DNA of 64,000 bases from Luteimonas mephitis DSM 12574 (GTDB taxonomy: Bacteria > Pseudomonadota > Gammaproteobacteria > Xanthomonadales > Xanthomonadaceae). Shown in pieces: positions 27,755 to 36,730 of this stretch. Every line of letters starts with the position of its first letter. The stretch's first letter is position 1. The DNA is taken from assembly GCF_000422305.1 (NCBI RefSeq), contig NZ_KE383816.1, forward strand, positions 748,785-812,784. The letters run 5' to 3'. Under the pieces are notes generated by a model. The model was not told the origin of the DNA. It did no database searches and was given only the letters and a program-made list of their open reading frames with translations. The translations under genes were made by a program, and so were the position numbers.

Positions 27755-27830
27755 GTAGGGGCGGCGGGAGCCGCGAGCTTTCGGCGCTGCACGGACGCAA
27801 TCAGAAGCTCGCGGCTCCCGCCGCTCCTAC
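27755..27830. repeat. GTAG-type paired palindrome, copy 1
   Basis: The left arm begins GTAGGGGCGGCGGGAGCCGC and continues GAGCTT. The right arm is its near-exact reverse complement, ending GCTCCTAC. Related copies are at 29293-29378 and 36126-36210. These resemble the GTAG REP (SMAG-like) family of Stenotrophomonas and relatives. Confidence 0.85.
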
Positions 27831-27874
27831 GGGGTTGCGCCCACCCCGCGCTATCCTCCCCATCCCGCGCCGTT

Positions 27875-27945
27875 GTCGGCGTTATGCGGCCGATAGGCCG
27901 TATCAACGCCGACAGTTATTCCGGCGCGCAGAGCGCCGGAATAAC
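27875..27945. repeat. Two consecutive strong hairpins before trmL
   Basis: Hairpin one (27875-27913) pairs GTCGGCGTT with AACGCCGAC and GCGGCC with GGCCG. Hairpin two (27915-27945) has a perfect 13-bp stem GTTATTCCGGCGC/GCGCCGGAATAAC with loop GCAGA, ending three bases before the trmL TTG codon. Confidence 0.8.
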
Positions 27946-27947
27946 AG

Positions 27948-28412
27948 TTGTTCGACGTCATCCTCCATCGGCCGGAAATCCCGCCCAATACCGGCAACGC
28001 GATCCGGCTGTGCGCCAACACCGGTGCGCGCCTGCACCTGGTGCGCCCGCTGGGCTTCGACATGGACGACCGCCAGCTGCGCCGTGCCGGCCTCGACTAC
28101 CACGAGTACGCCCGCGTGCAGGTGCACGATTCGCTGGCAGCGGCGCTGGCCGCGATCGCCCCGCCGCGGCTGTTCGCGCTGAGCACGCGCAATGCGGTGC
28201 GCTTCGACACCCCGCGCTTCGTCGAGGGCGACGCCTTCGTGTTCGGCAGCGAAACCGCCGGCCTGCCCGACGAGGTGCTGGCCGCGATCCCGGACGGGCA
28301 GCGCCTGCGCCTGCCGATGCGCCCGGACAACCGCAGCATCAACCTGTCCAACGCGGTGGCGGTGGTGGTGTTCGAAGCCTGGCGACAGCTGGAGTTCCGC
28401 GGCGGCGCCTGA
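27948..28412 (+). CDS. trmL: tRNA (cytidine/uridine-34 2'-O)-methyltransferase TrmL
   Basis: A 154-residue SPOUT methyltransferase matching TrmL end to end: FDVILHRPEIPPNTGNAIRL at the N-terminus, motif 2 in VFGSETAGLP near residue 104 and motif 3 in RSINLSNAVAVVVFEAW, which form the trefoil knot and S-adenosylmethionine pocket. It methylates the wobble ribose of tRNA-Leu. Translation must begin at the TTG at 27948, because the family's first residues follow at once and no ATG precedes. Strong hairpins directly upstream leave no visible Shine-Dalgarno sequence. Confidence 0.93.
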   Translation: MFDVILHRPEIPPNTGNAIRLCANTGARLHLVRPLGFDMDDRQLRRAGLDYHEYARVQVHDSLAAALAAIAPPRLFALSTRNAVRFDTPRFVEGDAFVFGSETAGLPDEVLAAIPDGQRLRLPMRPDNRSINLSNAVAVVVFEAWRQLEFRGGA

Positions 28413-28591
28413 CCCGGTCGCGACCGAAAAGTTCCTGTACTGTCAAGTTTACTATTCAGCGTGCGTTGGCGCCGCGCGCGGACAATGCGCGCCACCGGTC
28501 CAGGCGTCGCCGTTTCCCCGACGGTCTCTCTCCCTCCCCTGACGCCTGGCCGGCCCTTACAAAAACAACGATTCCAGAAGGGTCCCCCAGA

Positions 28592-29176
28592 ATGAAGAAC
28601 TCCCTGATTGCCGCCGCACTGCTGGCGGTGCCCGCGCTTGCCCTGGCTACCGGCGCTTCGGCGGCCGATGGCGTGTCCTACAACTACATCCAGGGCGGCT
28701 ACGCCGCCACCAACGGCGACGGCAACGTCGATGCCGACGGCTGGGCGATCGACGGCTCGGTCGCCGTGCACCCCAATTTCCACCTGTTCGGTGCCTTCAA
28801 CCAGCAGGAAATCGACAACACCAATATCGACATCGACCAGTGGCGCGCCGGCGTGGGCTACAACCACGAGATCTCGCCGCGGGTCGACCTGCTCACCCGC
28901 ATCGCCTACGAGAAGTTCGACGCCGGCAGCAACCTGGACTTCGACGGTTACAGCGTCGAGGCCGGCGCCCGCGCGGCGCTGACCAACAACCTGGAAGGCT
29001 ACGCGCTGGCCGGCTACGAGAACTACGACAGCAACGGCCTGCTCGCCGATGACAGCAACTTCTACGGCCGCCTCGGCGCGCAGTGGAAGTTCAACCAGAA
29101 CTGGGGCGTGAGCGGCGACGTCAAGTTCTCCGACGGCGACACGCAGTGGTTCGTCGGTCCGCGCCTGACCTGGTAA
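28592..29176 (+). CDS. Ax21/Omp1X-like outer-membrane beta-barrel protein
   Basis: A 194-residue protein with a signal peptide (LALATGASAADG) and an eight-stranded-barrel pattern of alternating residues (VSYNYIQGGYAATNGDGN, HLFGAFNQQEIDNTNIDIDQ). It ends FVGPRLTW with a terminal aromatic. It resembles, from memory, the Ax21/Omp1X proteins of Xanthomonas and Stenotrophomonas, once proposed as quorum signals and now viewed as outer-membrane proteins. The leader is long (179 bp after trmL) and includes TACTAT as a possible -10. A strong terminator follows. Confidence 0.85.
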   Translation: MKNSLIAAALLAVPALALATGASAADGVSYNYIQGGYAATNGDGNVDADGWAIDGSVAVHPNFHLFGAFNQQEIDNTNIDIDQWRAGVGYNHEISPRVDLLTRIAYEKFDAGSNLDFDGYSVEAGARAALTNNLEGYALAGYENYDSNGLLADDSNFYGRLGAQWKFNQNWGVSGDVKFSDGDTQWFVGPRLTW

Positions 29177-29241
29177 CCGCAGCATCACCATCAAGCGACA
29201 AGGTTTTACCCGCGATCGATCTCTCTCCCCGCATCGCGACC

Positions 29242-29270
29242 AGCCCGGCCAGCAATGGCCGGGCTTTTTA
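29242..29270 (+). terminator. Rho-independent terminator after the Ax21-like gene
   Basis: AGCCCGGCCA, loop GCAA, TGGCCGGGCT followed by TTTTTA: a perfect 10-bp stem with a T run, 66 bases after the stop codon. Confidence 0.92.
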
Positions 29271-29292
29271 ATGTCTCGGCCTTCGAGTTTTC

Positions 29293-29378
29293 GCAGGAGT
29301 GGTTTCAGCCGCGAGCTTTTCGCGAGTCGCCAATCCTCGGCCCGGCCCCCAAGAGCTCGCGGCTGAAGCCGCTCCTAC
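29293..29378. repeat. GTAG-type paired palindrome, copy 2
   Basis: The left arm GCAGGAGTGGTTTCAGCCGC and the right arm (reverse complement beginning GTAGGAGCGGCTTCAGCCGC) differ at few bases, separated by about 30 bases. It is the same family as 27755-27830, but with the TTCA rather than GGGA core. Confidence 0.85.
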
Positions 29379-29429
29379 AAAGTGCCCCGACGGGCTCTGC
29401 TTCAACGGATCCGAACCACCTGTGTCGAT

Positions 29430-29481
29430 GGCAGACCCGGAGGGCGGCGCGCATGGATATGCAGCGCCCTCCGGGTCTGCC
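29430..29481. repeat. Perfect 17-bp inverted repeat
   Basis: GGCAGACCCGGAGGGCG (29430-29446) is mirrored exactly at 29465-29481. The 18-base loop holds a smaller GCAT/ATGC palindrome. With the terminator and the GTAG pair it fills the 385-bp stretch 29177-29561, in which I see no gene. Confidence 0.85.
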
Positions 29482-29561
29482 GGCATAAGCGGCATGAGTG
29501 ATTTCCAGAAGAGCGGGGAGCAGGAAGCAGGAGACTGCAGGCTCTCGCCCCGAGGGCCGAG

Positions 29562-30578
29562 CTACCCGGCTGGGTATTCGGCCTTCTGCTCGCGCGACAG
29601 CAGGCGCTGCAGCGCTTCGGCCGGGGTGATGTCGCCGTGCAGCACGGCGCGCACGTTCTCCGAGATCGGCAGCTCCACGCCGTGGCGCTCCGCCAGGCGC
29701 ATGACTTCGTTGGCGGTCTGCACCGACTCGACCACCTGGCCGATCTCGCGCACCGCATCCTCGAGCGTCTGGCCGCGGCCGAGCGCAAGGCCGAGGCGGC
29801 GGTTGCGCGACAGGTCGCCGGTGCAGGTCAGCACCAGGTCGCCGAGGCCCGCCAGGCCCATCAGGGTTTCGGCGCGGCCGCCGATCGCGGCGTTGAGCCG
29901 CAGCATTTCGTTGAGGCCGCGGGTGATCAGGCCGGTGCGGGCGTTGAGGCCCAGTTCCATGCCGTCGGCGGCGCCGGTGGCCACGGCCAGCACGTTCTTC
30001 ATCGCCCCGCCGAGCTCGGCGCCGCGCATGTCGCTGCCGGTGTAGGCGCGGAATTCCGGGCCGTGCAGCACGTCGGCGACCTGCTGCACGAACGCGGTGT
30101 CCTCGCCCTGCACGGTCAGCGCGGTCGGCAGGCCGAGCGCGACTTCCTTCGCAAACGACGGCCCGGTGACCACCGCCAGCGGCACGTCCGGGCCGAGCAG
30201 TTCGCCCGCCACTTCGTGCAGGAAGCGCCCGGAGCCGGGTTCGAAGCCCTTGGCCGCCCACGCCACGCCGGCGTGCGCCGGGCGCAGCGGCGCCAGCGCG
30301 CGCAGGGTTTCGGTGAACGCGTGCGACGGCACCACCACCAGCACCAGGTCCGCACCGCGCATCGCGGCGGCCAGGTCGGTGGTGGCGCGCAGGCTTTCAG
30401 GCAGCGCGATGCCCGGCAGGTAGCGCGGGTTTTCGTGGCGCCGGTCGATCGCCTCGGCCACCGCGGCGTCGCGCCCCCAGAGCACGGTCGGGTGACCGTG
30501 CCTGGCAATCAGTGCAGCCAGCGCGGTGCCCCAGGAGCCGGCTCCCAGCACCACCACCGACGATGTCGCTTCCGCCAT
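29562..30578 (-). CDS. gpsA: NAD(P)-dependent glycerol-3-phosphate dehydrogenase
   Basis: A 338-residue GpsA. The Rossmann motif is [20 protein letters not shown] at the N-terminus, the substrate and catalytic region has [16 protein letters not shown] and [20 protein letters not shown], and the catalytic lysine lies in [16 protein letters not shown] near residue 190, with [14 protein letters not shown] in the C-terminal domain. It makes sn-glycerol-3-phosphate for phospholipids. It is the last gene of the rhodanese-secB-gpsA order shared with many gammaproteobacteria; secB ends 6 bp upstream. Confidence 0.97.
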   Translation of the reverse strand: MAEATSSVVVLGAGSWGTALAALIARHGHPTVLWGRDAAVAEAIDRRHENPRYLPGIALPESLRATTDLAAAMRGADLVLVVVPSHAFTETLRALAPLRPAHAGVAWAAKGFEPGSGRFLHEVAGELLGPDVPLAVVTGPSFAKEVALGLPTALTVQGEDTAFVQQVADVLHGPEFRAYTGSDMRGAELGGAMKNVLAVATGAADGMELGLNARTGLITRGLNEMLRLNAAIGGRAETLMGLAGLGDLVLTCTGDLSRNRRLGLALGRGQTLEDAVREIGQVVESVQTANEVMRLAERHGVELPISENVRAVLHGDITPAEALQRLLSREQKAEYPAG

Positions 30579-30584
30579 GGCGGA

Positions 30585-31112
30585 TCAGGCGTTGCCGGCC
30601 GGTTCGCTGGCGGCCAGGTTGCCGTCGCCGCCCTTGGCCTGCTGCTCGGCGCGCTGGCGCAGGCTTTCGGCGTAGAGGGCTTCGAAGTTGATCGGCTGCA
30701 GCAGGAACGGCGGGAAACCGCCGGCCTGAATCAGGTCGCCGATGGTCTGGCGCACGTACGGATACAGGATGTTCGGGCAGTGGGTGCCGAGGATGGCGTC
30801 GAGCGCGGCATCGTCGAACCCGGCCAGGCCGAACACGCCGGCCTGCTGCACTTCGGCCAGGTAGGCGGTCCTGTCTTCGGCAAACGTGCAGGTCAGGGTG
30901 ACGCCGAGCACGACTTCGAATGCGCTGTCGTTCAGGCGCTGCACGCGCTGGTTGAGGTTCATCTGCAGCTGCGGCTGGCCCTGCTCGTTGAACACGCCCG
31001 GCGCGCCCGGTGCCTCGAACGACACGTCCTTGACGTAGATCTTCTCGACGCTGAACTGCGGGCCGTTGGAGGCCGGCGCGGCGGCGCCGTTGCTGACGGG
31101 TTGGTCGGACAT
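30585..31112 (-). CDS. secB: Protein-export chaperone SecB
   Basis: A 175-residue SecB. The core begins [20 protein letters not shown], continues [19 protein letters not shown], and has the conserved [20 protein letters not shown] and [16 protein letters not shown] segment that forms the tetramer and contacts SecA. The N-terminus has an extra Ser/Ala-rich stretch. I chose the ATG at 31112, which has GGAG upstream, rather than the longer frame from 31172. It keeps preproteins unfolded for SecA. Confidence 0.97.
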   Translation of the reverse strand: MSDQPVSNGAAAPASNGPQFSVEKIYVKDVSFEAPGAPGVFNEQGQPQLQMNLNQRVQRLNDSAFEVVLGVTLTCTFAEDRTAYLAEVQQAGVFGLAGFDDAALDAILGTHCPNILYPYVRQTIGDLIQAGGFPPFLLQPINFEALYAESLRQRAEQQAKGGDGNLAASEPAGNA

Positions 31113-31203
31113 CTGGGAACTCCGGCTGAAAGGAAAAGACGGGAAAAGAGGCCGATTATGGCATGGCGCCACGGGACGCCCGGCTCGCGCCGGCCTCGCG
31201 GGC

Positions 31204-31647
31204 TCAGCCCCTGGCGCGGCCCTTGACCAGCGGCAGGTCGGCCTGCTGCCAGCCGCCGATGCCGCCGTCGAGCACGTGCACGTGCTCGAAACCGGCCTTT
31301 TTCAGGCGCCTGGCGGCACCGGCGGCGGTCTGGCCGGTCTTGCACACCAGCACCACCGGCAGCGACTTGGCCGGCGCGAGCTGCTTGCTTTCGGGATCGA
31401 ACTGGCTCATCTGCACGTTCTTCGAGCCCGGCACGTGGCCCTTCTCGAAATCGGCCATCGGACGCAGGTCGACGACCAGCGCGTTGTCGCGGTTGATCAG
31501 CGCGGTCAGGGCGGCCGGCCGCAGCACCTTGTAGCCGCGGAACAGCTGCGCGATTTCGTTGCCGATGATCGCAAGGGTCAGGCCGACCAGCGCGATCGAC
31601 AGCAATTCGTGGCGGCCGGCGAAGGCCAGCAGTTCTTCAGGATTCAC
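31204..31647 (-). CDS. Membrane-anchored rhodanese-domain protein
   Basis: About 147 residues from a GTG at 31647. An N-terminal helix ([20 protein letters not shown]) anchors a single rhodanese domain with [20 protein letters not shown] and the active-site loop [10 protein letters not shown] holding the catalytic cysteine near residue 103. It is equivalent to YibN, which sits upstream of secB in enterics; recent work links YibN to the Sec/YidC machinery, but that role is not visible in sequence. A longer frame to 31695 lacks homology. Confidence 0.88.
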   Translation of the reverse strand: MNPEELLAFAGRHELLSIALVGLTLAIIGNEIAQLFRGYKVLRPAALTALINRDNALVVDLRPMADFEKGHVPGSKNVQMSQFDPESKQLAPAKSLPVVLVCKTGQTAAGAARRLKKAGFEHVHVLDGGIGGWQQADLPLVKGRARG

Positions 31648-31731
31648 GGGGTCTGACGGGGCAAGCCGGGAACTGGCGGGCCGCGATTGTCGCACAGGCG
31701 CCCGCGCGGGACGCCGGCGACGAGCCCGCGC

Positions 31732-32151
31732 CTATTCGCCTTCCCACAGGTCGGGCAGGCCGTTCATCTGCCACCAGGCCTTGGCCTCGGGGTCGTAGTG
31801 CCAGCGCTCGGTGTAGCGCATGCCGCGCTCGGTCATGGTGTGCTTGTTGATCACGCCCAGGTCGATCTCGCGCACCACGTCGCCGTCGGGCAAGGTCTGT
31901 GCGCCCAGGTCGTGGTAGCGGGAAATGCCGACGTGGTTGTAGCGCTCGAATTCCACTGCCGTCATCGGATGCGCTTCGCGATATTTGGCGTCGACCAGGT
32001 TCCAGGCGCCCTCGAAGTCGCCCCAGCGGATCGCCGCCGACCAGGCGTACTGCGCTTCGTGCAGCTTGTCGGCCTTGCCGCCCGTGCTGGCGCAGCCCGC
32101 AGCCAGCAGCGCAACGGCCAGCAGCAGCCACCAGTGCTTCAACATCCGCAT
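31732..32151 (-). CDS. Hypothetical lipoprotein
   Basis: A 139-residue protein starting at 32151 with a lipobox LLAAGCAS. The mature part reads LHEAQYAWSAAIRWGDFEGA and ends RWHYDPEAKAWWQMNGLPDL, the cystatin/NTF2-like pattern of a family common in xanthomonads. No catalytic motif is visible. It lies alone between the rhodanese and thioesterase genes. Confidence 0.8.
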   Translation of the reverse strand: MRMLKHWWLLLAVALLAAGCASTGGKADKLHEAQYAWSAAIRWGDFEGAWNLVDAKYREAHPMTAVEFERYNHVGISRYHDLGAQTLPDGDVVREIDLGVINKHTMTERGMRYTERWHYDPEAKAWWQMNGLPDLWEGE

Positions 32152-32263
32152 CGCGTTTCTCCTCCCCGGGCCCGGCGTGGCGGCAAGGGTAGCAATCCGG
32201 GGCGCGCCTGCGCTTGCGTGCGATCGCAGAACGGCCGCGCCACCCCGGCGCGGCGAGTGGGGC

Positions 32264-32728
32264 TCACCCCGGTTTGCGCGCGATCGCCACGTAGCGCGCG
32301 CGCAAGGTCGTGGCAACGCCGCCGTCGGGCAGCGGCACGGTCGCGACCAGGGTGGTCCGGGCGCGGCCGCGTTCGCGCAGCGTGGCGATGAAGTCGCCCC
32401 ACGCGCTGTCCTCGGCGATCCGCGCCTGCGCGCGCAGGTCGGCGAACAGCGGCGCCAGATAGCGCACCTCGCTGTCGGCGACGAACACGTCCGCGTCCAG
32501 CCCGGCCTGTTGCACGTGCAGCGTCACCAGTCCCCACGACGCCAGCGTCATCAGCGACACCAGGCTGCCGCCGAACGCGCAGCCCTTGTCGTTGACGTGC
32601 AGCGCCAGCGGCGCTTCCAGGGTCAGCGTGTCGCCGTCATGGCCGGCGATCCGCAGCTGCATCGCCGCCACCGGCGGCATCGCCTGGTAGTGGGCGTCCA
32701 GCGCGCGCAGGGCGGGTTGGTCTTGCAA
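32264..32728 (-). CDS. YiiD C-terminal-domain hotdog thioesterase
   Basis: About 154 residues. The hotdog signature is in LHVNDKGCAFGGSLVSLMTL (near residue 49), followed by SEVRYLAPLFADLRAQARI; this is the YiiD_C thioesterase family. There is no ATG at the expected start. A TTG at 32728, with GAGGA about nine bases upstream, gives the usual family length; an internal ATG would lose the first helix. Substrate unknown. It is divergent from hemD. Confidence 0.8.
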   Translation of the reverse strand: MQDQPALRALDAHYQAMPPVAAMQLRIAGHDGDTLTLEAPLALHVNDKGCAFGGSLVSLMTLASWGLVTLHVQQAGLDADVFVADSEVRYLAPLFADLRAQARIAEDSAWGDFIATLRERGRARTTLVATVPLPDGGVATTLRARYVAIARKPG

Positions 32729-32818
32729 CGGCAGGGTCCTCGCTGGAAGGGATCGTCTTGCGTGGAAACGGATGCAGCGAGGCTTGCGAGCATCCCGGCG
32801 ACCGCCCAAGCTGGCCGC

Positions 32819-33619
32819 ATGCGCACTCGACCACCGCCTCCCACCGCACTGGCCGGATGCTACGTCATCTCGCTGCGCCCGGTGGGCGCGCATGCCGCGA
32901 TCCGGCGCGCCGCGGCGGCCCACGGCGCACGCGTGCTGGCGCTGTCGCCATGGAAGCTGGTCCTGCACGACGACCGCACGGCCCGCGCCAGCCTGCGCGC
33001 CGCGCTGGCCGCGGACCGGGTGCTGGTGACCAGCCCGGCCGCGGTCGGCGCGGCGCGGGCGCTGCAGCCGCTGCATCGGCGGCGCGGGCAGCAGTGGTTC
33101 GCGGTCGGCGCGGGCACGGCCGCGGCGCTGCGGCGGGCCGGCATCGACGAGGTCGCCGCGCCCACGCGGATGGACAGCGAAGGCCTGCTCGCGCTGCCGG
33201 GGCTGCACGGCCTGCGCGGCAGCAGCGCCGGCCTGGTCACCGCGCCGGGCGGCCGCGGCCGCATCGTGCCGGCGCTGCAGCGCCGCGGCGCGCGCGTGCT
33301 GCGCGCCAACGTCTACGAACGCGTGCCGATCGCACCGTCGCCGCGCGCGCTCGCGGCGCTGCGCGCGCTGGCGGCGCCCGCCGCGCCCGCCTGGCTGCTG
33401 CTGAGCAGCGGCGAGGCATTGGCGCACCTGCTCGATGTCCTGCCCGGCGACGCCCTCGCCGCGCTGCGCCGCGCGCGCGTGGCCGCGGCCAGCGAACGGC
33501 TCGCGCAGCTGGCGGGCGAGAACGGCTTCAGCGGGATCGTCACCGCGGCCAGCGCGCGCCCGCGCGACCTGCTTGATGCCGCCGCGTCCACCGCCGCCGG
33601 ATCCCGGAAGCAGCGCTGA
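32819..33619 (+). CDS. hemD: Uroporphyrinogen-III synthase
   Basis: A 266-residue HemD-like protein, very rich in Ala and Arg. The bilobed pattern is visible as CYVISLRPVGAHAAIRRAAA, then VLVTSPAAVGAARAL, then FAVGAGTAAALRRAGI and AWLLLSSGEALAHLLDVLPG. HemD closes hydroxymethylbilane with inversion of ring D. Sequence conservation in this family is always low; the assignment gains weight from hemX and hemY directly downstream. hemC is not in the window. Confidence 0.88.
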   Translation: MRTRPPPPTALAGCYVISLRPVGAHAAIRRAAAAHGARVLALSPWKLVLHDDRTARASLRAALAADRVLVTSPAAVGAARALQPLHRRRGQQWFAVGAGTAAALRRAGIDEVAAPTRMDSEGLLALPGLHGLRGSSAGLVTAPGGRGRIVPALQRRGARVLRANVYERVPIAPSPRALAALRALAAPAAPAWLLLSSGEALAHLLDVLPGDALAALRRARVAAASERLAQLAGENGFSGIVTAASARPRDLLDAAASTAAGSRKQR

Positions 33620-33670
33620 TCCGATAGCATTTGCGCCATCCCCCGACACAGTCGCCACCGGCCGCACGCC

Positions 33671-34648
33671 TTGAGCACTCCCGTTCCACCTCCCGCCACG
33701 CGCCGCCGCGGCGGTTCCGCGCTGGCCTGGCTGCTGGCGCTGCTGGTCCTCGCCGCGGGCGGCTGGTTCGGCTGGCACGGGTGGCAGGCGCGCACGCAGC
33801 ATGCACGCGACGTCGAAGCGCAGGCCGACCAGCGCCTCGGCGCGCTCGAACAGCGCATCGACGCCCTGCACGCCGACCAGCGCGCGCAGGCGCAGCGGCT
33901 GCAGCAGGCCACCGCCACCAACCGCGTGCTGCGCGACGAACTGCTTGGCATCGGCCAGCGCGCGGCGCTGCTCGAGGACAGCGTCTCCGCGCTCGCGGAC
34001 CCCACGCACAGCGGCGCGCAGGCGCTGCGCCTGGACGAACTCGAACTGGTGCTCGGCCTGGTCCAGCAGCGCCTGCAGCTGGCCGGCGACCTCGACGGCG
34101 CGCGCCGCGGCTATGCGCTTGCGGCAAACCTGCTCGACGGCATCCATGATCCCGCCTGGCTGAGCCTGCGCCAGACCCTGGCGCAGGAGCGCAGCGCGGT
34201 CGACGCGCTGGGCGCCGACCCGCGCGCGGTCGCAGCCGGTCGGCTGCAGGCGTTCGCCGCGGCGCTGCCGGCATTGCCGATCACCGTCGCCACGCGCGAC
34301 GACGCGACGCTGCCGTGGTGGCAACGTGCGTTTGCTCGCGTCATCGACGTGCGCCACGCCGACACCGCGGTGGCGATCGAACCGGGCGACCGCGCCGCCG
34401 GGCTGGCCGCGCTGCAACTCGAGCTCACCCTTGCCCAGGCCGCCGCGGAACGTCGCGACCGCGACGGCTACCGCAATGCGCTTGCGCGCGCCGACGGCTG
34501 GACCACGCGCCTGTGGCCGGACACGCCGCAGCTGCGCGAGCGCCGCGCGGGCCTGCGCGAGCTGCGCGAACTGCCGCTGGCGATCGACCTGCCGACGCTG
34601 GGCACCACCCTCCAGCAGCTGCGTGCGATGCGCGCGGCGTCGCCCTGA
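33671..34648 (+). CDS. hemX: HemX-like membrane protein
   Basis: A 325-residue protein with a single N-terminal membrane helix (GSALAWLLALLVLAAGGWFG) followed by a predicted coiled coil (VEAQADQRLGALEQRIDALH) and a helical periplasmic domain with LRLDELELVLGLVQQRLQLA. This is the HemX layout (the old uroporphyrinogen methyltransferase label is not supported by any SAM motif). Translation appears to start at a TTG at 33671, 51 bp after hemD; no suitable ATG exists. Confidence 0.88.
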   Translation: MSTPVPPPATRRRGGSALAWLLALLVLAAGGWFGWHGWQARTQHARDVEAQADQRLGALEQRIDALHADQRAQAQRLQQATATNRVLRDELLGIGQRAALLEDSVSALADPTHSGAQALRLDELELVLGLVQQRLQLAGDLDGARRGYALAANLLDGIHDPAWLSLRQTLAQERSAVDALGADPRAVAAGRLQAFAAALPALPITVATRDDATLPWWQRAFARVIDVRHADTAVAIEPGDRAAGLAALQLELTLAQAAAERRDRDGYRNALARADGWTTRLWPDTPQLRERRAGLRELRELPLAIDLPTLGTTLQQLRAMRAASP

Positions 34649-34851
34649 CGCGCCGCGCCGGTTCGAAAGCGTTCAGCGGCCCGATGCCGGGTTCACGCGG
34701 CGCGCGTTATAGAAGGGGTACTCGAATTGTTCGAGTGCCTTCCTGCCGCCCTTCCGCATCGCGGGCGAGGCGCCGGGAAAGTCGGTTCGACGCGTTCGTG
34801 CACGGATGCGGCCCGGGTCGACGCGGTACCGACACACACGGAGAGCGTGCG

Positions 34852-36108
34852 ATGAACCTGTTCCGCAACTTGCTGTTCTGGATCGTGCTGGCGCTGGTGG
34901 GCGCGCTGCTCGCGCAGCTGCTGCTGGCCGATCCGGGCTACGTGCTGGTGCGCTACCGCGGCATGGACTACACCACCACGGTGGCGGCCGGTCTGTTGAT
35001 CCTGGCCGGCACGCTGTTCGCGCTGTGGCTGCTGTGGAAGCTGCTGACGCTGCCGCTGCGCGCCTGGCGCGGGCATCGCGACCGGCAATCGCGCGCGCGG
35101 CTGGGCGGCGGCCTGGAGGCGCTGCACCACGGCCACTACGCGCGCGCGCAGAAGCTGCTGGAACAGGCCGCGGGCGACGACGACGCGGTTGCCGGCGTCG
35201 CCCGCAGCGCCGCGGCGCAGGCCGCGCTGGCGCGCGGCGACGTCGCCGGCGCGAGTGCGCAAGTCGAGGCGATGGGCGAACGCCACGCCGCTTCGCGCGC
35301 GATCGCCGCCGCCGAGCTCGCGCTCGCCGATGGCCGCCCCACCGACGCGCTGGTCGCGCTCGACGCACCGGCCGCGCAGCCGTTGCCTCCGCGCGGGCTC
35401 GCGCTGCGCGCCGAGGCGTTCGCCATCTCCGGCCAGGGCGCGCAGGCCTACGGCATGCTCGGCCCGATGCGCCAGCAGCAGGCGCTGCCCGAGGCGCGCC
35501 TGTCCGAGCTGGAAACCCGCTGGGCCGAGGCGTCGCTGCACGAAGCCGGCGACGCCAACGTGCTGGCGGACCGCTGGGAAGCCCTGCCCAAGCCGCTGAA
35601 ATCCGAGCCGCGCGTGGTGATCGCCTACGCCGACCGCGCCGCCGACCTGCGCTGGGAGGATGCGTCGGCAAAGAGCATCGAGCAGGCGCTCGACGCGCGC
35701 TGGGACGAGCGCCTTGCCGCGCGCTACGGCACCCTTCCGATCGCCCGCCTGGAACAGCGCCGCGACAACGCGCAGCGCTGGCTGCAGGCGCACCCGGCCA
35801 GCCCCGCATTGCTGCTGACCCTGGCGCGGCTGGCCCGCGCGCAGGGCCAGTGGCCAGCGGCTCAGGACTACCTGCACCGCGCCCTGGCGCAGGGCGCCGG
35901 CAGCGAAGCCTGGGAAGAGTTCGGCCACGGCTTCGCCGCCGCCGGTGACGACGCCAGCGCCCGCATCGCCTACGTCAACGCCCTGCGCGCGGCGCGCGGC
36001 GAAACGATCGAGCGGCTGCCCGCCCAGCGCGACCTCCGGCAGACAATCTACGACCGCGCTGTGACCGAGGAACGCGACGAACACGGCCTGCCGAGGTTGC
36101 GCGAGTAA
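34852..36108 (+). CDS. hemY: HemY, TPR-containing inner-membrane protein of the hem operon
   Basis: A 418-residue protein with two N-terminal membrane helices (LLFWIVLALVGALLAQLLLA and TTVAAGLLILAGTLFALWLL) around the conserved GYVLVRYRGMDYTTT, then tetratricopeptide repeats to the end. This is the HemY_N family, proposed to aid late haem steps with HemX. The start at 34852 has GGAGAG upstream. The 203-bp gap after hemX contains a perfect palindrome ACTCGAATTGTTCGAGT (34722-34738) that could be an operator. Confidence 0.93.
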   Translation: MNLFRNLLFWIVLALVGALLAQLLLADPGYVLVRYRGMDYTTTVAAGLLILAGTLFALWLLWKLLTLPLRAWRGHRDRQSRARLGGGLEALHHGHYARAQKLLEQAAGDDDAVAGVARSAAAQAALARGDVAGASAQVEAMGERHAASRAIAAAELALADGRPTDALVALDAPAAQPLPPRGLALRAEAFAISGQGAQAYGMLGPMRQQQALPEARLSELETRWAEASLHEAGDANVLADRWEALPKPLKSEPRVVIAYADRAADLRWEDASAKSIEQALDARWDERLAARYGTLPIARLEQRRDNAQRWLQAHPASPALLLTLARLARAQGQWPAAQDYLHRALAQGAGSEAWEEFGHGFAAAGDDASARIAYVNALRAARGETIERLPAQRDLRQTIYDRAVTEERDEHGLPRLRE

Positions 36109-36125
36109 CCAACGCAGCTTTCCAC

Positions 36126-36210
36126 GTCCGTCGCGGGAGCCGCGAGCGTTTTCCTGAAGACCCCGAGCCATTCCTCAAAAAAGCTCGCGGCTCCCGCCGC
36201 TCCTACGGAC
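36126..36210. repeat. GTAG-type paired palindrome, copy 3
   Basis: The right arm (36180-36210) matches copy 1 closely (GCTCGCGGCTCCCGCCGCTC, then CTAC). The left arm (36126-36147) has lost several bases. It lies between hemY and the following small frame. Confidence 0.8.
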
Positions 36211-36218
36211 CCCGCACG

Positions 36219-36596
36219 ATGCCCCTGCCCCGTTCCCTGGATCCCGAGAATCTGCGCGAGGAAGTCCCCGGATTCGCGCACTGGTTCCGCTACCCGCTGC
36301 ACGCACACGACTTCCATCCACTGCGCGCCGGCGATGACGCGCACGCAAGCCTGCTCGGCTACTACGCCGCCAAGCCGCTGTACGGAAAACTCGACGCGCA
36401 CGGTCGCGTGGACCGCAGCGCCGGCCTCAACGGCGAGGTGGTCGCGGTGTTCGTGCCATCGCCGGCACGATCATGGCGACACGCGCGCCTGGTTCGCGCC
36501 CGCATGCCGCGCCGGCGCGTCCGTCGCGCCGATGGCACCCGCAACTGGCCGGCGATCCGGCGCGCCGCCGAGGCGGCGATTCGCCGCAGCCTGTAA
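36219..36596 (+). CDS. Hypothetical protein, possibly not a real gene
   Basis: A 125-residue open frame starting nine bases after a GTAG repeat, with no clear ribosome site. The first two thirds look protein-like (VPGFAHWFRYPLHAHDFHPL, then YYAAKPLYGKLD), while the end is a run of Arg and Ala typical of a wrong frame in GC-rich DNA. It could be a 3'-frameshifted remnant. I recognise no family. Confidence 0.4.
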   Translation: MPLPRSLDPENLREEVPGFAHWFRYPLHAHDFHPLRAGDDAHASLLGYYAAKPLYGKLDAHGRVDRSAGLNGEVVAVFVPSPARSWRHARLVRARMPRRRVRRADGTRNWPAIRRAAEAAIRRSL

Positions 36597-36730
36597 CGCG
36601 AGACTGGCACTCGCGCTTAGCACCGCGCGCGGCCACATGCATGAGCGACCGCCGGAATCTCCGCGTGACACGCGTCGCAATCCTTCCCAATGGAGTGAAG
36701 GTATGCTTTTCCTTCGACAAGGAGATCGGG

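Noticed and set aside
33671..34648. Uroporphyrinogen-III C-methyltransferase activity for the HemX protein
   Set aside because: No S-adenosylmethionine-binding motif; the annotation is historical and the protein is a membrane-anchored coiled coil.
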